The position numbers and the translations under genes are program-made. 64,000 nucleotides of DNA, from positions 372,001 to 436,000 of the forward strand of contig CAJZBQ010000014.1 of assembly GCA_914767885.1 (NCBI GenBank). The letters run 5' to 3'. This stretch comes from Blepharisma stoltei (Eukaryota > Ciliophora > Heterotrichea > Heterotrichida > Blepharismidae). The notes beneath the pieces are model-generated. The model did not search any database, was not told the DNA's origin, and worked only from the letters and a program-made list of their open reading frames with translations. How positions within the stretch are numbered: the stretch's first letter is position 1; the number at the start of each line of letters is the position of its first letter. Positions 22,007 to 32,700 of this stretch are shown here, piece after piece.

Positions 22007-22834
22007 TTAATTTTCAATAATATTTAGCCACTCTTGATCAGGTTCAAATGGGCCTGGCTCTCCCTCAATCCTTAAAATTTCTACAAACCTCCTTCCTCTG
22101 ATTGCCTTATCCAGCGCTAAAAATTTTGTTGATTGTGTTTGTGCTAAAAATCTTACATGCATATGCGACGCAAATCAATATTTCGGTTTTAAATGGTCCA
22201 AAAGCATTTTACCCGCAGGACTTCCCAATGACCCAATTCTTATTTCATCTTTCAAAAAAGGTTTAATTTTTAGCAACTCTTCTGTATTTCCATGTCGATA
22301 AATTCCTCTCGGTCAATCATGTGATAAAAATATATCTGGTGAGCGAATTCTCAATAGTTTATCTACATCGAAAACTCTTACTCTGAATAAGGACTTGCAC
22401 TCATCTTCTGTTATAGCTTGTTCAGGTAATGGCAATTTATAGCTTTGCTTATGAAAAATCCCAGAAATTCCAGCAATTCTTAAGTCTCCAAATTTCATGA
22501 CTCCTGCTCTGCCCATATAATAGATATTTGGTGCTACCCATCCTCCTCAAGGCAGCTCTTTCATATGTCCTACAGCTTCATGATTTCCTCCAATAAATAA
22601 AGTCAATGTTTCAGCTTGGAACTCGCCATTATGATATTTACAAAAATCGCCCATTGTGCGATACTTTTGTGGGCATGTCAAAGTCCTTAGATCGTCTTCG
22701 TTTCTCATTGCTTCGAAATCTCCAGTACAAAGGATGATGTCAGCTTTAACGCCGCGCTCATTTTCAAGCTCTTTTATAGTATTGTACATCAGCTCAAGTT
22801 CGCCATGAACACATCCTACAACTGCGATATACAT
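22007..22834 (-). CDS. DBR1: RNA lariat debranching enzyme
   Basis: 275 residues. Metallophosphoesterase motifs in order: VGCVHGELE, CTGDFEAMRN, GGNHEA, LSHDWPRG (Trp from TGA) and SHMHVRF. MYIAVVGCVHGELELMYNTI at the start is characteristic of DBR1. It opens 2',5'-branched lariats after splicing. The protein stops soon after the catalytic core (LALDKAIRGRRFVEILRIEGEPG), lacking most of the C-terminal domain of animal and yeast DBR1 (usually 400-540 aa). Confidence 0.94.
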
Positions 22835-23471
22835 TATGATTATAAAAAAGTGTTATAGGAATTGGCTATTATGAAGGCTGAGTTGGCTAATTTTCTTTCT
22901 TTGCGATTCTTTGTTAATTTCCCTCGTTTCTATCGCTATCTTAGAATATTTTTATAAGAGCTGACAAATTAGGTTTAAATAATTAATAGAATAGTTAGAT
23001 AAGAAGCTAATAAAGCAAGCCAATGACATCATTTCTTAAAGAAACTGAGCAGGTGTTCAAACTTTCATCTAAAAATTGATAGCGGGAAAGGATAAAAGTG
23101 ATGAAAAGAATATGAGTGAAAAGAAATTTATATGAAAAACATGGAAAGTAAGGAAAAGAAAAAGAGATTTTTTTAAGCAAGTAAGATTTTTCAAGAGTTA
23201 GGTTAGGCTTATAAATACATTCTATAAATTTTCTAGTGATTTCAATCTATTAAATTTTAAAGTCAGCTCGGAACGAAACTATTATAGCGATATATAAGCA
23301 TTTAATCACTTTGATGAGTAATCCTTTCGCAGAAAAAAATTTATCAATCTTTGCTTTTGTATTTTTAAATCATCATTTCTACTGCATAATTAAAATCAAA
23401 TTTCAGAAAATAGCAACATTTTTATTTTTGGCTGATTTTAATAGGTTCAAAATGATAACTCAAAACATTAA
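22835..23471. other. Intergenic region
   Basis: AT-rich divergent region between DBR1 and the TMBIM locus; nothing recognised. Confidence 0.5.
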
Positions 23472-24199
23472 ATGGAAACAGGTGCAATTCAAGTCGGAAC
23501 ATCCCAGGCGGACTATCACCATATAGAACACCAGTGCAAGCTAGATAAAGAAGATTTTATAAAAAGAGTCTATGTGATCTTATCAATTCAGCTCATCTTT
23601 ACGACTATTGTTACTGGAACTGTTATGAGATCTGAAAGCTATCAACAATAGTTTCTTGACAACATGTGGTTTCTCTGGTTTCTAATTGCTGTTTTATGTA
23701 TTTTTTTCTTAATCCTTTTGCTATGGAAAAAAGCAGTAAGAAAAGTCCCAATAAACTTTCTCATTCTTGGCATCTTTATATTTAGTGAAAGTCTCATAAT
23801 AGGGGCAATCGCTTCGCTTACAGACCCAATCTCAGTTTTTATTATTGTAGTAATGACTTTAGGCGCTGCAGTAGGGCTAACTACTTATGCTTTTTTTCTG
23901 GGTATAATTATTCATGGCACTGTGGATTCTTGAGCAGCTCTATTTTAACCTTTATATGCTTTGGGATCTTCATGGGAGTTTTCTTCAGCACTCATATGTG
24001 GACTGTATTTATAAGTCTAGGAGGTGTACTAATTTATTCGATCTATCTTGTTGTCGATGTCCAATTGATTGCTGAAGATAGAAAACATGGAATAACTTTG
24101 GACGACTATGTTGCAGGATCAGTGGCTGTGCATTTAGACATCTTTGCAATTATCTTTTGCATCCTTAATTGCTTAGATAAAATGAAAATATGCAAATAA
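23472..24199 (+). pseudogene. Broken TMBIM/lifeguard-family copy
   Basis: Parallels the intact neighbour at 24233-24937 over its whole length (FIKRVYVILSIQLIFTT, KKAVRKVPINFLILGIF, AEDRKHGITLDDYVAGSVAVHLDIFAIIF). There are two lesions. An in-frame TAG follows ESYQQ near 23649. A one-base frameshift in a T7 run near 23891-23899 also breaks the frame; with T8 the segment aligns residue for residue in length with the paralogue. Neither lesion fits a 15/16-nt intron or a TA-bounded IES. An assembly error in the homopolymer could explain the frameshift but not the TAG. Confidence 0.7.
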
Positions 24200-24232
24200 G
24201 TAATATTAATTTGCCTAAATATAAAAATAAAA

Positions 24233-24937
24233 ATGCATGATATTGAACAAGGGAATAATGACTGGTATGCTATGAAAAATCAGTATGAAGACCGTAATGG
24301 ATTTATCCGCAAAGTTTACTCTATTCTGGTAATTCAGCTTTCAATGACTTCATTCATAACAGGCCTAGCTGTCGGAATTGAAGGATTCAGAGACTGGATG
24401 AGGATTAATTGATGGTTTTTGCTCGCAATGTTTGCTATAACATTAATATGCATCATCACATTGTTCTGCTGTAAAAATTTCGCTAGAAAGGTACCTGAAA
24501 ATTATATTCTGACTGGGATTTTTACTCTAGGTGAAAGTTTTCTCGTCGCAAATGCTACAGCTTATTACGATCCAATAACAATCCTAATCGCAGCAATAAT
24601 GACTATGGGTGTCACAATAGGAGTCACAGCTTATGCTTGTTTCACCAAAAGAGATTTTACAACGGGCTATGGAGTTTTATTCGGAATCCTTCTTGGTGCC
24701 ATTTTCTTCGCCCTCTTCATGGGAATTTTTGCCTATTCAAGGCCAATCAATGTATTAGTTTGTTTTGTGTTTGTAGTAATTTATACATTTTATATCGTTA
24801 TTGATACTCAAACGATAGCTGGGGGTAGAAAATACCAACTTGGATACGATGATTATATAATTGGAGCAATGTGCTTATATATCGATATTATTGGCTTATT
24901 CTTATATCTTCTGCAGTTATTGGGAAGAAGAAATTAA
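24233..24937 (+). CDS. TMBIM (lifeguard/BI-1 superfamily) membrane protein
   Basis: 234 residues with about seven hydrophobic segments. Family marks are FIRKVYSILVIQLSMTSFITG, KNFARKVPENYILTGIFTLGESFLVA, a YACF loop and VIDTQTIAGGRKYQLGYDDYIIGAMCLYIDIIGLFLYLLQLLGRR at the C-terminus. TMBIM proteins are ER/Golgi Ca2+-leak channels in other eukaryotes. An aspartate-rich YDDY pair is retained. It sits directly after the broken copy on the same strand, 33 bp downstream. Confidence 0.92.
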
Positions 24938-24990
24938 TAAACTTAATTTAAATATAAGATTATAACGAAAATACTTCAAAAATTGAATTA

Positions 24991-25830
24991 TTAAGCATTT
25001 TCTTGATGCAATTTATGTTTTTTAGCTGTAAGCTGTTCTATTGCTATAGTGCATTTATCATCTCTTATCCTAAGTGGTATTGTTTCATAATTAATATTTC
25101 CAAGCACCCTAGGTGCTTTTTTAATTCTTAGCATGGACGATTTTTTACCTTCCACACTTTCACATGATAAAATAATATCACAACTTGAATAGACCAAGTT
25201 CAATAGATTTGCATTCAGAGTATTTGTTGGCATTGTTATCATGCAAACTCCATTTATTGTTCTCAATAGAGTTTTCAAACTATTCAAAAACTGATAAATA
25301 TCAGAATAAGAAAGCTTCGGCCAAGAGCTTCCTAACATTGAGAGAATAAGAACTCTACCTGCATTTGCATTTTCATGTGACAAAATATCCTGTCTTATAG
25401 TATTTCATAGATTTTTATAAGAATCATCAATACTTGGACTAAGCACCCCAAACACAGCATTCCTTTGATTGCTAGCAGTACTAGCTAAGTCAATGCAATA
25501 TGGCTCACTTATAAGACTTGTGTTGCTAAATGTCTCGTAACGTCATTGAACTGATGAAGATTTGTGCTCGCCATCTCCAATTCTCCTTATATCTGGAATC
25601 AAATTTTCGGTAAGATTTTCACCATATATAAACAATTTTTCATCACTAACGCAACCTTCCCCTAAAAAGCATCTAGAAATATTCAGCGCATCATTATTCC
25701 TCGGATCTTCTTCTATTAAGCATAAACTCCCCATCGGATAACCTCCTTGAAATAGCAAATCTAGTGTAGGAATCCCACTTCTCATTACTTTAGGCAACCC
25801 TTCTCTATTCCTCCCAAAACTTCTTTTCAT
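24991..25830 (-). CDS. ELP4: Elongator complex protein 4
   Basis: 279 residues, two TGA codons read as Trp. RecA-like fold: GIPTLDLLFQGGYPMGSLCLIEEDPRNNDALNISRCFLGEGC matches ELP4 [36 protein letters not shown] and a Ser/Thr-rich ITMPTNTL strand follow. ELP4 with ELP5/6 forms the hexameric ring of Elongator, which modifies wobble uridines in tRNA. Convergent with TMBIM, 53 bp between stops. Confidence 0.88.
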
Positions 25831-25862
25831 ATTATTACTATTAATTTGTAAAGATAACCTTA

Positions 25863-26175
25863 CCCACCCCTTTAAATTCGTATAAAATATAGGTAAAATT
25901 TTATTTTTTGGGAAAAAAATTTTTAATAAGATAATTTTACAGCTAAAAATACTATTTTTTATAAATTAGTTTTGACCTGATTTTATGAAAAGCACAATCA
26001 ATCAGTTTTTACACTGAATCATTCATTTTTGAATCAAAATATTTATTTAATTTTTAAAAAATTGGAAAATTGAGAAAATTCAATATATAGAAAAAATATA
26101 ATATATTTTTTTCAAAAAGAATTAAACCCCCTTTAAATCAGGACAAGATTTTTGGTTCCAATTCAAAGGGAGGAG
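25863..26175 (+). mobile_element. MITE M15, divergent terminal motif
   Basis: 313 bp flanked by TTA at 25860-25862 and 26176-26178. The left end is CCCACCCCTTTAAATTCG. The right end is a loose hairpin CCCCTTTAAATCAGG / CCAATTCAAAGGGAGGAG. Same layout as M1 but with a CCCTTTAAAT-type motif. Intergenic between ELP4 and eS7. Confidence 0.65.
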
Positions 26176-26185
26176 TTAGGTTAAG

Positions 26186-26776
26186 TTAAACTGGAAACTC
26201 TCTGTTCAAAGGAAACTCAAAAACGAGCTCTTTATTGGTGAGTTTATTATAAACTGCACATAAGGTATCTAATTTTTCTTCAAGCTTTTCTCTGTCTTTA
26301 GGATCAAGCAAAACTTTGAAAATTCTTTTGCCGTCAGTTTTAATCCTCATTCTCTTGCCAAGAATAGAAGCAGGGAATACAAGATCGTCCAAAATAGCTT
26401 CGTGCACACTTGTCAAAGTCCTTGAATAAGGTCGTTTTTGCTGTCCCTTAGATTTAAGATACTTGGGTAAGATAGTTCGGCTAAAAATAATAGCCACTGG
26501 TCTGCTAAATCGTTTTTCAAGTTCCCCCAATAAGCGAGCGTAAATCTTTCTGACAGCTGCAAGAGATCTGTAATGGAACATTATAATGACAGCTTGTCGA
26601 ACTGCTCCTCTGAACTTTCCTTCGAACTCGCTGGCACCTGTAATAAACACATCTTTCAGCTCACCTTTAAGATCACTTGCAGAGGCCTCGATTTCACCAA
26701 GAGCCTGAGCTACGTGGTACTCGAATTCTGATGGTTCGCTGCCTTTCTTGATGATCTTGTTGCGATGATCTGACAT
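26186..26776 (-). CDS. RPS7: Small-subunit ribosomal protein eS7
   Basis: 196 residues. The segment QQKRPYSRTLTSVHEAILDDLVFPASILGKRMRIKTDGKRIFKVLLDP matches eS7 [38 protein letters not shown] closely. FEFPLNREFPV at the end matches FEFPEFQL. Full length for the family, no intron seen. It follows the coiled-coil gene on the same strand after 47 bp. Confidence 0.97.
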   Translation of the reverse strand: MSDHRNKIIKKGSEPSEFEYHVAQALGEIEASASDLKGELKDVFITGASEFEGKFRGAVRQAVIIMFHYRSLAAVRKIYARLLGELEKRFSRPVAIIFSRTILPKYLKSKGQQKRPYSRTLTSVHEAILDDLVFPASILGKRMRIKTDGKRIFKVLLDPKDREKLEEKLDTLCAVYNKLTNKELVFEFPLNREFPV

Positions 26777-26823
26777 CTTGCCTTTATTATGGTGATTTAT
26801 GGCTAAATTAATAAGAAGGAAAA

Positions 26824-29739
26824 TTAGTTTGAAAGCTTAGATCTTAACGTAATTTCGTCCTTGCTCGGAACAGGGCTCATGCCTTTTTGAGCTGAAAATG
26901 TGTCAAGGTCCCAAGATTTAGGAATTTCTTTGAATTTTCGGTGGGCTTGGTATCTGTGGAAAATTTCGGCATTGCTGTCATCTGAAAGGAAATTTTCAAG
27001 TGGGGAATGTGTGGCTATTTTGGAGCCATGGATACTATCTGACTCATTAAGAGATTTTTTGTGCTCTGATGGCTTTTTTCACATATCGGAAGTGCACATA
27101 CCGCCTGGGGTTGCACGGCGTTCGTAGATTTTACTACGAGGTCGAGTGGAAACTCGTCCTGAAGGAATTTGGGGAGTGGAAACTTCTCGCCTGTGAGTTG
27201 GCTCAGGACTAGCACGGCTTGAAGGAGGAAGCTGTGCTTTTGAGTGGTCAAGGACCTTTAAAATTTGATTGAAGCCTTGAATTCGGGAATTTTCTTCAGA
27301 ACGTAAGCGAGCTTCTAATGTAAAAATTCTTGCTTCAGTAGGATTCATTCCTTCTAACTGGTTTAGGCTAATAGGAAGTCATGCTAGTTTATCTCTTACT
27401 CTCCCCCCCCCCCTCCGTGAGTGAACAAAAAAATTTTGTTCACTCACGGAGGAGGGTTAATTTTTTTTTTTTAAAGAAATTTATATATATATTAGTTTTT
27501 TCGAAATTTAAAAAAATCCTAATTCGCAAAAATTGGAAAGCAAATATTAATTTGATTTATAAAATTTATGTTTTAAAAAGCAATTTGTTTAAAATTGAAC
27601 AGAATTAGCTCTAGATTTCATTATGCTAATTATCACTTATATATCAAAATTTTTTTCCATAAAAATTTTTGTTTAGGTAGGAGGGTTTTTGGGCAAAAAA
27701 TAACAATTTTTCTAATGGTTTTGTTCACTCACGGAGGGGGGAAGTTAGCTCTTTTACATAATTTTCTAACACCCCTTTGGTGTTATTGATCCTGTTTTCT
27801 ATCGGCTTAACCGTATCCGTTATATCTTTTGCTAATTTATCATCATGAGCTTTTATATGCTCATAAATTTCTATTTTTAGCTCAGAAATTTCTTCTCTAA
27901 TTTCGTCTTTCAATTTTTCTGTTATTTCTTCAATAGGGATATTAAAAGTTGGATGAACTGGAATTTGAAAATCAAGAATGCTATCTTGAGAAGGCTTAAA
28001 GCTTAAAGACTTTGGAGAAAAAGCTTCATCTTGATATTGCTGAGCAGGTTGAAATTCTTGGAAAGGCTTGGTCTCTTGTGCCATTTGCTCTTGATTCTCT
28101 TTCTGATTAAAAGTATTTTGCTGCCATGATACAGTAGGAGAATAAGATGAAATTTCAACCCCTGGTATATTTTGAATTGACGAAAGAGGAATGGGAGAAG
28201 GCATTATTTGTACCTGAGGAATCGAATTTTTCACTTCTTCTAGTTTATTTTGCCATTCTTTAATGCTAGCTTTGATTTTTTTTATTTTTTCACCTAATGC
28301 TGTGCATAGCTTTGATATTTGCTGATCTTGAGAATAAACCAACGATTTTAAATGCTCGTCAAAATCTTTAATTTTCTTTATTTCATTTTTTAAAGCATTT
28401 CCATTACTTTCAATTTTCTTTTCAATCTCAGTGTTATTCCCATTCAAAATAAAATTGATTTTCTCAATTTTTTCCTCTAAAATTTTTGTTTCAGTTATAA
28501 TCTTTTTATTAGCCAATTCAATGTCATTTTCTAAGTCTCTAAATTTCTCTTACGAGTTCACAAGCCTCAGCCTCTGCGACATCATATAGATTTCAGGGTT
28601 CAACAGCGTATCTCTTACTTCAGTAATTAATTTCTCTTTTAACTTTGCCTTCATCTCTTCAATTAGTTCGTCTAAAATCGCAAAAGTTGGCAATGCATCA
28701 ATTCTTTTATTAATATTTCCCATATACATAAAATGGCGTATGGCGACCGACCCACCCTCTCAGTGGTGGTTACCCATGTATATCCGGGCATGGTTTTTGG
28801 AGCCAGGAATTAGCCCAACAACGTCCGGGACCTCGAAGCGAGAGGCCTAAGCGCGAGAACCGCTGTTTTTGCGACCAGACCCATGGGCAGTTATTCGTGA
28901 CTTCTTTTTGCCAGCAGCGCTCAGCCCAGTGAGTGCCCGAAATGAGGCAGGGTGAATTACCTGCCTAAGCTGCTTTAGTGGCTCGCCCCGAATGGTGAAA
29001 GCTGTTGAGTTCTTTCTCGGGATGACCGGAGAAGAGGGGAGGCGAGTTAGACACCAAAACGGGGGTCTCTCCAGTTGAAAAGGTGCCCTTCAATGGGCAG
29101 ATCTGGCGGACGACGAAGCGGAGTTGGCGTAAACTTAGGCGACGATCCAAGTTGGAAATGGAGGTGGTCAGCAAAGCCGGTATGAGACGGCCCTTGACAA
29201 TACCTCTACCGAGAAACCGGGGGTTTCGGCGGCCGGGCTTGGTGAACGCTCTGCCACCACACGGGAAACCGTGGCATGCGACCTCGGACGTAGTAGGGAC
29301 CTTAAATACCCAGCGTAATCTTAATCTTAATCTTAATCTTATTAATATTTCCCAACTGCTCATTTAGACTTCACTTATAATCTTCCAATGATTTTGCTCT
29401 GTATTCATTTTCTTTTTGAATTTTCCCTTGAAGCTTCTCAAATTTCTTTTTCACTTTTTCATATTTTTGTTCTGTAAAATCTTTGCAAATTTCTTCAGAG
29501 CTTACTATCATATCATTTGTATTTGAAATTGTTTTTACAAGCTCATTATAATGAGTTTCTCCTTTAACATCCACATGATGAATTGATTGTTTTAGTTTTG
29601 AAATGCCATTTTCATGATTTAAAAGGGCTTTCCTGATTAAGGCAAATGTAATGATAATAGGACGTGGGATATTTGGCCAGTCTTGGGGATCGAAAGATTG
29701 TAAGTCATCGGCAGTTGTATCACGTTTAAAAGCTTCCAT
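26824..29739 (-). CDS. 639-residue coiled-coil protein, split by R5 and MITE M3
   Basis: Removing R5 with one TSD copy (632 bp), a 15-nt intron (28539-28553) and M3 with one TTA gives 640 codons in one frame. The N-terminus MEAFKRDTTADDLQSFDPQDWPNIPRPIIITFALIRKAL is followed by long charged coils to about residue 260. A Pro/Gln-rich linker and another coil (EEITEKLKDEIREEISELKIEI) follow, then a Ser/Arg-rich tail. It may be a cytoskeletal or basal-body component (inference). Family not recognised. The in-frame joins on both sides of two unrelated inserts support the model. Confidence 0.78.
27399..27744 (-). mobile_element. MITE M3 inside coding sequence
   Basis: 346 bp with TTA at 27396-27398 and 27745-27747. 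The terminal hairpin is at the left, so it is inverted relative to M1. One inner arm lacks the CTCCGTGAG core (TTTAGGTAGGAGGG instead), as in M13. Removal leaving one TTA joins NYVKEL to RDKLAWLPISLNQ. Confidence 0.9.
28539..28553 (-). other. 15-nt intron in coiled-coil gene
   Basis: Minus-strand GTAAGAGAAATTTAG; removal joins RLRLVNS to DLENDIELANKK. Confidence 0.82.
28723..29338 (+). mobile_element. Retroposon-like element R5
   Basis: 616 bp flanked by TTATTAATATTTCCCA at 28707-28722 and 29339-29354 (16 bp). It begins TATACATAAAATGGCG and ends in four TTAATC units. GC-rich body. Internal ATCCGGGCATGGTTTTTGG is shared with R1 and R4. Confidence 0.9.
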
Positions 29740-29776
29740 AATTAAATTAAATTCTTATTCGTTGAAATAATTGTAA

Positions 29777-32700
29777 ATGGTGCTGTTGTGGATTCTCACC
29801 TTTTTAGCTTTATTGAATGCTCAACAAGTACTAGAAGATGGCCAATCTATTGAAGGACATATACAAAACCCTAATGGCGGAGAGCTTTTTTACCAATTCC
29901 ATATAGGTGCGAAAACATCAAAAAATCTCAGCATTGTGTTGACGACTTTTTCTGACTGATCTGATCCCGATATTTACGTCAAAAAAGGAAAAAAGCCTAC
30001 AAAGTCAGACTATGACTGGGAAAGTGCCACTAGTGGAACTGAGTCTTTGGTGATCCCAGATAAGCAATTATCAAGTAATTCTGATTATTTTATTTTAGTT
30101 TCATGCCAACATTTCTGCAGATATGTCATCACTCTTTCCTATACTAAAGAAATAAATTTGGTCCCTGGGATACCACAAACTAATTATCTGGAAGCTGGGT
30201 ATCAGGTTCTTTATAAGTTTGAAACAAGGGAAGAGTTTAAAGAGGTTGAAATCACCGCTTCAGTTGGATTTGGAAAATTTGATATGTTTGTAAGCGAAGG
30301 CGATATAGAGCCTGGACCTGAAAATACGCTGATAGTTGATGATAATTCTCATATGGGAAAAAGCTTTTTTGTCGAAAATTTCAAAGCTGGAGCAATCTAC
30401 AAAATTGCGATCGTTGCTTTAAATAACACTGAATATACCATAATTTCAAGTGTAGGAAAAGATTCCGTGATGCAGCTGAGAGCTTCTGTATCTGTTTTAG
30501 GAATGCTAGAAGGGGAAAATCAATGCAACTACTATTCAATTTTTGTAGATCATGGAGAAGAAACACTAGTAATCAATCTCACTCCATTTTATGGGCTTCC
30601 TGATATATTTGTTAAAGTTGGGAAAAAGCCAAGCACAATAGAGTATGACTATTTTATGAAGTCTTTAAACACCCACGAGCTGAAGATTACAAAAGCTGAT
30701 AGAGAAAGGAAGAATCAGCCTATTGGGTTTTATTATATTGGGATTTGTTCAGCTATTCACTCTTCATATTCTCTTTGTGCATCAATGAACCAAAATAGTA
30801 CCACCAAATTAGCTATGGGGATTCCTAGTATTGGAGCAGTTGAATATCAAAAAATCAGTTATTTTTATATTGAATTTTCGACCGATAAAGCAGCTGATTT
30901 CTCAATTCATTTGACGCCTACAATAGGAAGTGCGGATTTATATGCAAAATTGTGTAGTACACAGTCATGCGAAATAACGCTTGAGCAAATCAATAGCAAT
31001 GATAAATCTCTTATTAAATCCAAGCATAATGGAAGTGTCCAAGTTATTGATATTTCTACTGAAAATGTTTCTGGAATTACAACAAAATATCTTGTTGGAG
31101 TTATAGGGAGCACACTAGGAAATAATTATTTTAGCTTGATTGCCAATTTTATTGATTCAGAAACTTTATTATTAGATGGACAGCCTTTGCAGTCATCAAT
31201 TCCTAGCCAGGGATATCAGTATTTTAAATATGAACTCATTAATCCAAATGCAGAGGAATTAAAAATTTCTTTGACTCCAATTGCAGGCAATCCAGATTTA
31301 TATTTATCAAAACTGTCAAAACCAAGCATTTTTGACTACGAAAAATCATCGAATAAAAAGAAGCATGAAGTTGACCAAGTCAGCTATACAAAAGGAAGTC
31401 AAGATGGTGAGGATTTATCTGGGACATACCACATTGCTGTCTATTCCAAAAGATCGTCAACTTTTACGATTTTAGTTAAAGAAGACATTAAAAATACTGA
31501 ATCTTTTGTCCAGCTCGTGTCTGGTATTCCACAAAGAAATAATTTGTCAAGTCGCGATTATTGTATTTACTACTTCACAATTAATTTTTCAAATGAAAAT
31601 AAAGAATCTCTAGGGATTTATTTAACGCCAATTACTGGGAAATATACAATCTACATCAAAAATAAAGGCCCAGTTACAGATTGAAGGGATATCGAGACAC
31701 AATACAGCTGAAAAACTGGCTGAAGTACCTCAAACCAAATATCTTCTATATCAATTGATAAAGACGATGAAAACTATCTCTTGTCATCTATTTATTATGT
31801 CTTAGTAATGGCAACTGAAATTCCAAAAGACGAATCACCGATTTATTCAATTCTATTTACAACAGAAAATTCGCCAGTTTTATTAACAGAAAATATCCCT
31901 ATTGATGGCGAAGTTAAAGAGAAGCATTACAAATATTACACTTTTCCCATTTATTTATCCCATGAAGATGTAACTATTTCTCTAAATGCGATGTCTGGAG
32001 ATCCTGATTTGTATATTTCAGCTGATGAAAACAATAAAAAGCCTACGAAAGAAAACAAGAATTTTGAGTCACAATATTATGGAAGTGAAATTGTATAGCG
32101 CATTGCCCAAATTTTTGGAGGCCTCTGACATGTTGAGATATCCTCCACATGTCAGAAATATTTCCACATGTGAAGCCACTATATTTCTGTGATTTCACAT
32201 GTGGAAGTATTTCTGGCATGTGGAGGATATCTCCACATGGCAGAGATTTCCCAAAATTTGGGCAAGGCACTATAACTTTATCCTGGAATAATGATTTAAA
32301 AAGATTATGTCCTAGTCTTCCTGATGATTATAAGCATGGCAACCAAACGCATTGCTCCATTTATATTGGGGTTTACGGGTCGACTTCTTCTCGATATACA
32401 ATAAGGGTCCATACAAAAAATTCAGCAGTTAGGCAGCTGATGTTGTCAAGCCCAGAGACGAGCTATTTGAATAAAACTGAAGATGATTATTATTTTGTAA
32501 TTTTTGATTCTTCTAAGCCTTTAAAAATTACTATACAATCTTCTATTGGCGACGCTGATATATTTGCTAATATCTATAGTTCAGGGTCATTTGATACAGA
32601 AGTCTCTCAATGGCCAGTGCCATCAAGAACAAATAGCACTTTCCAGTCTTTATCTTCAATAATGACTGATGAAATCTCATTGATTCCAAGCCAATATGTA

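Noticed and set aside
28965-29367. Overlapping open frames of 94-132 codons on both strands
   Set aside because: Both are inside retroposon R5 and read through its repeat tail; no similarity to a protein family.
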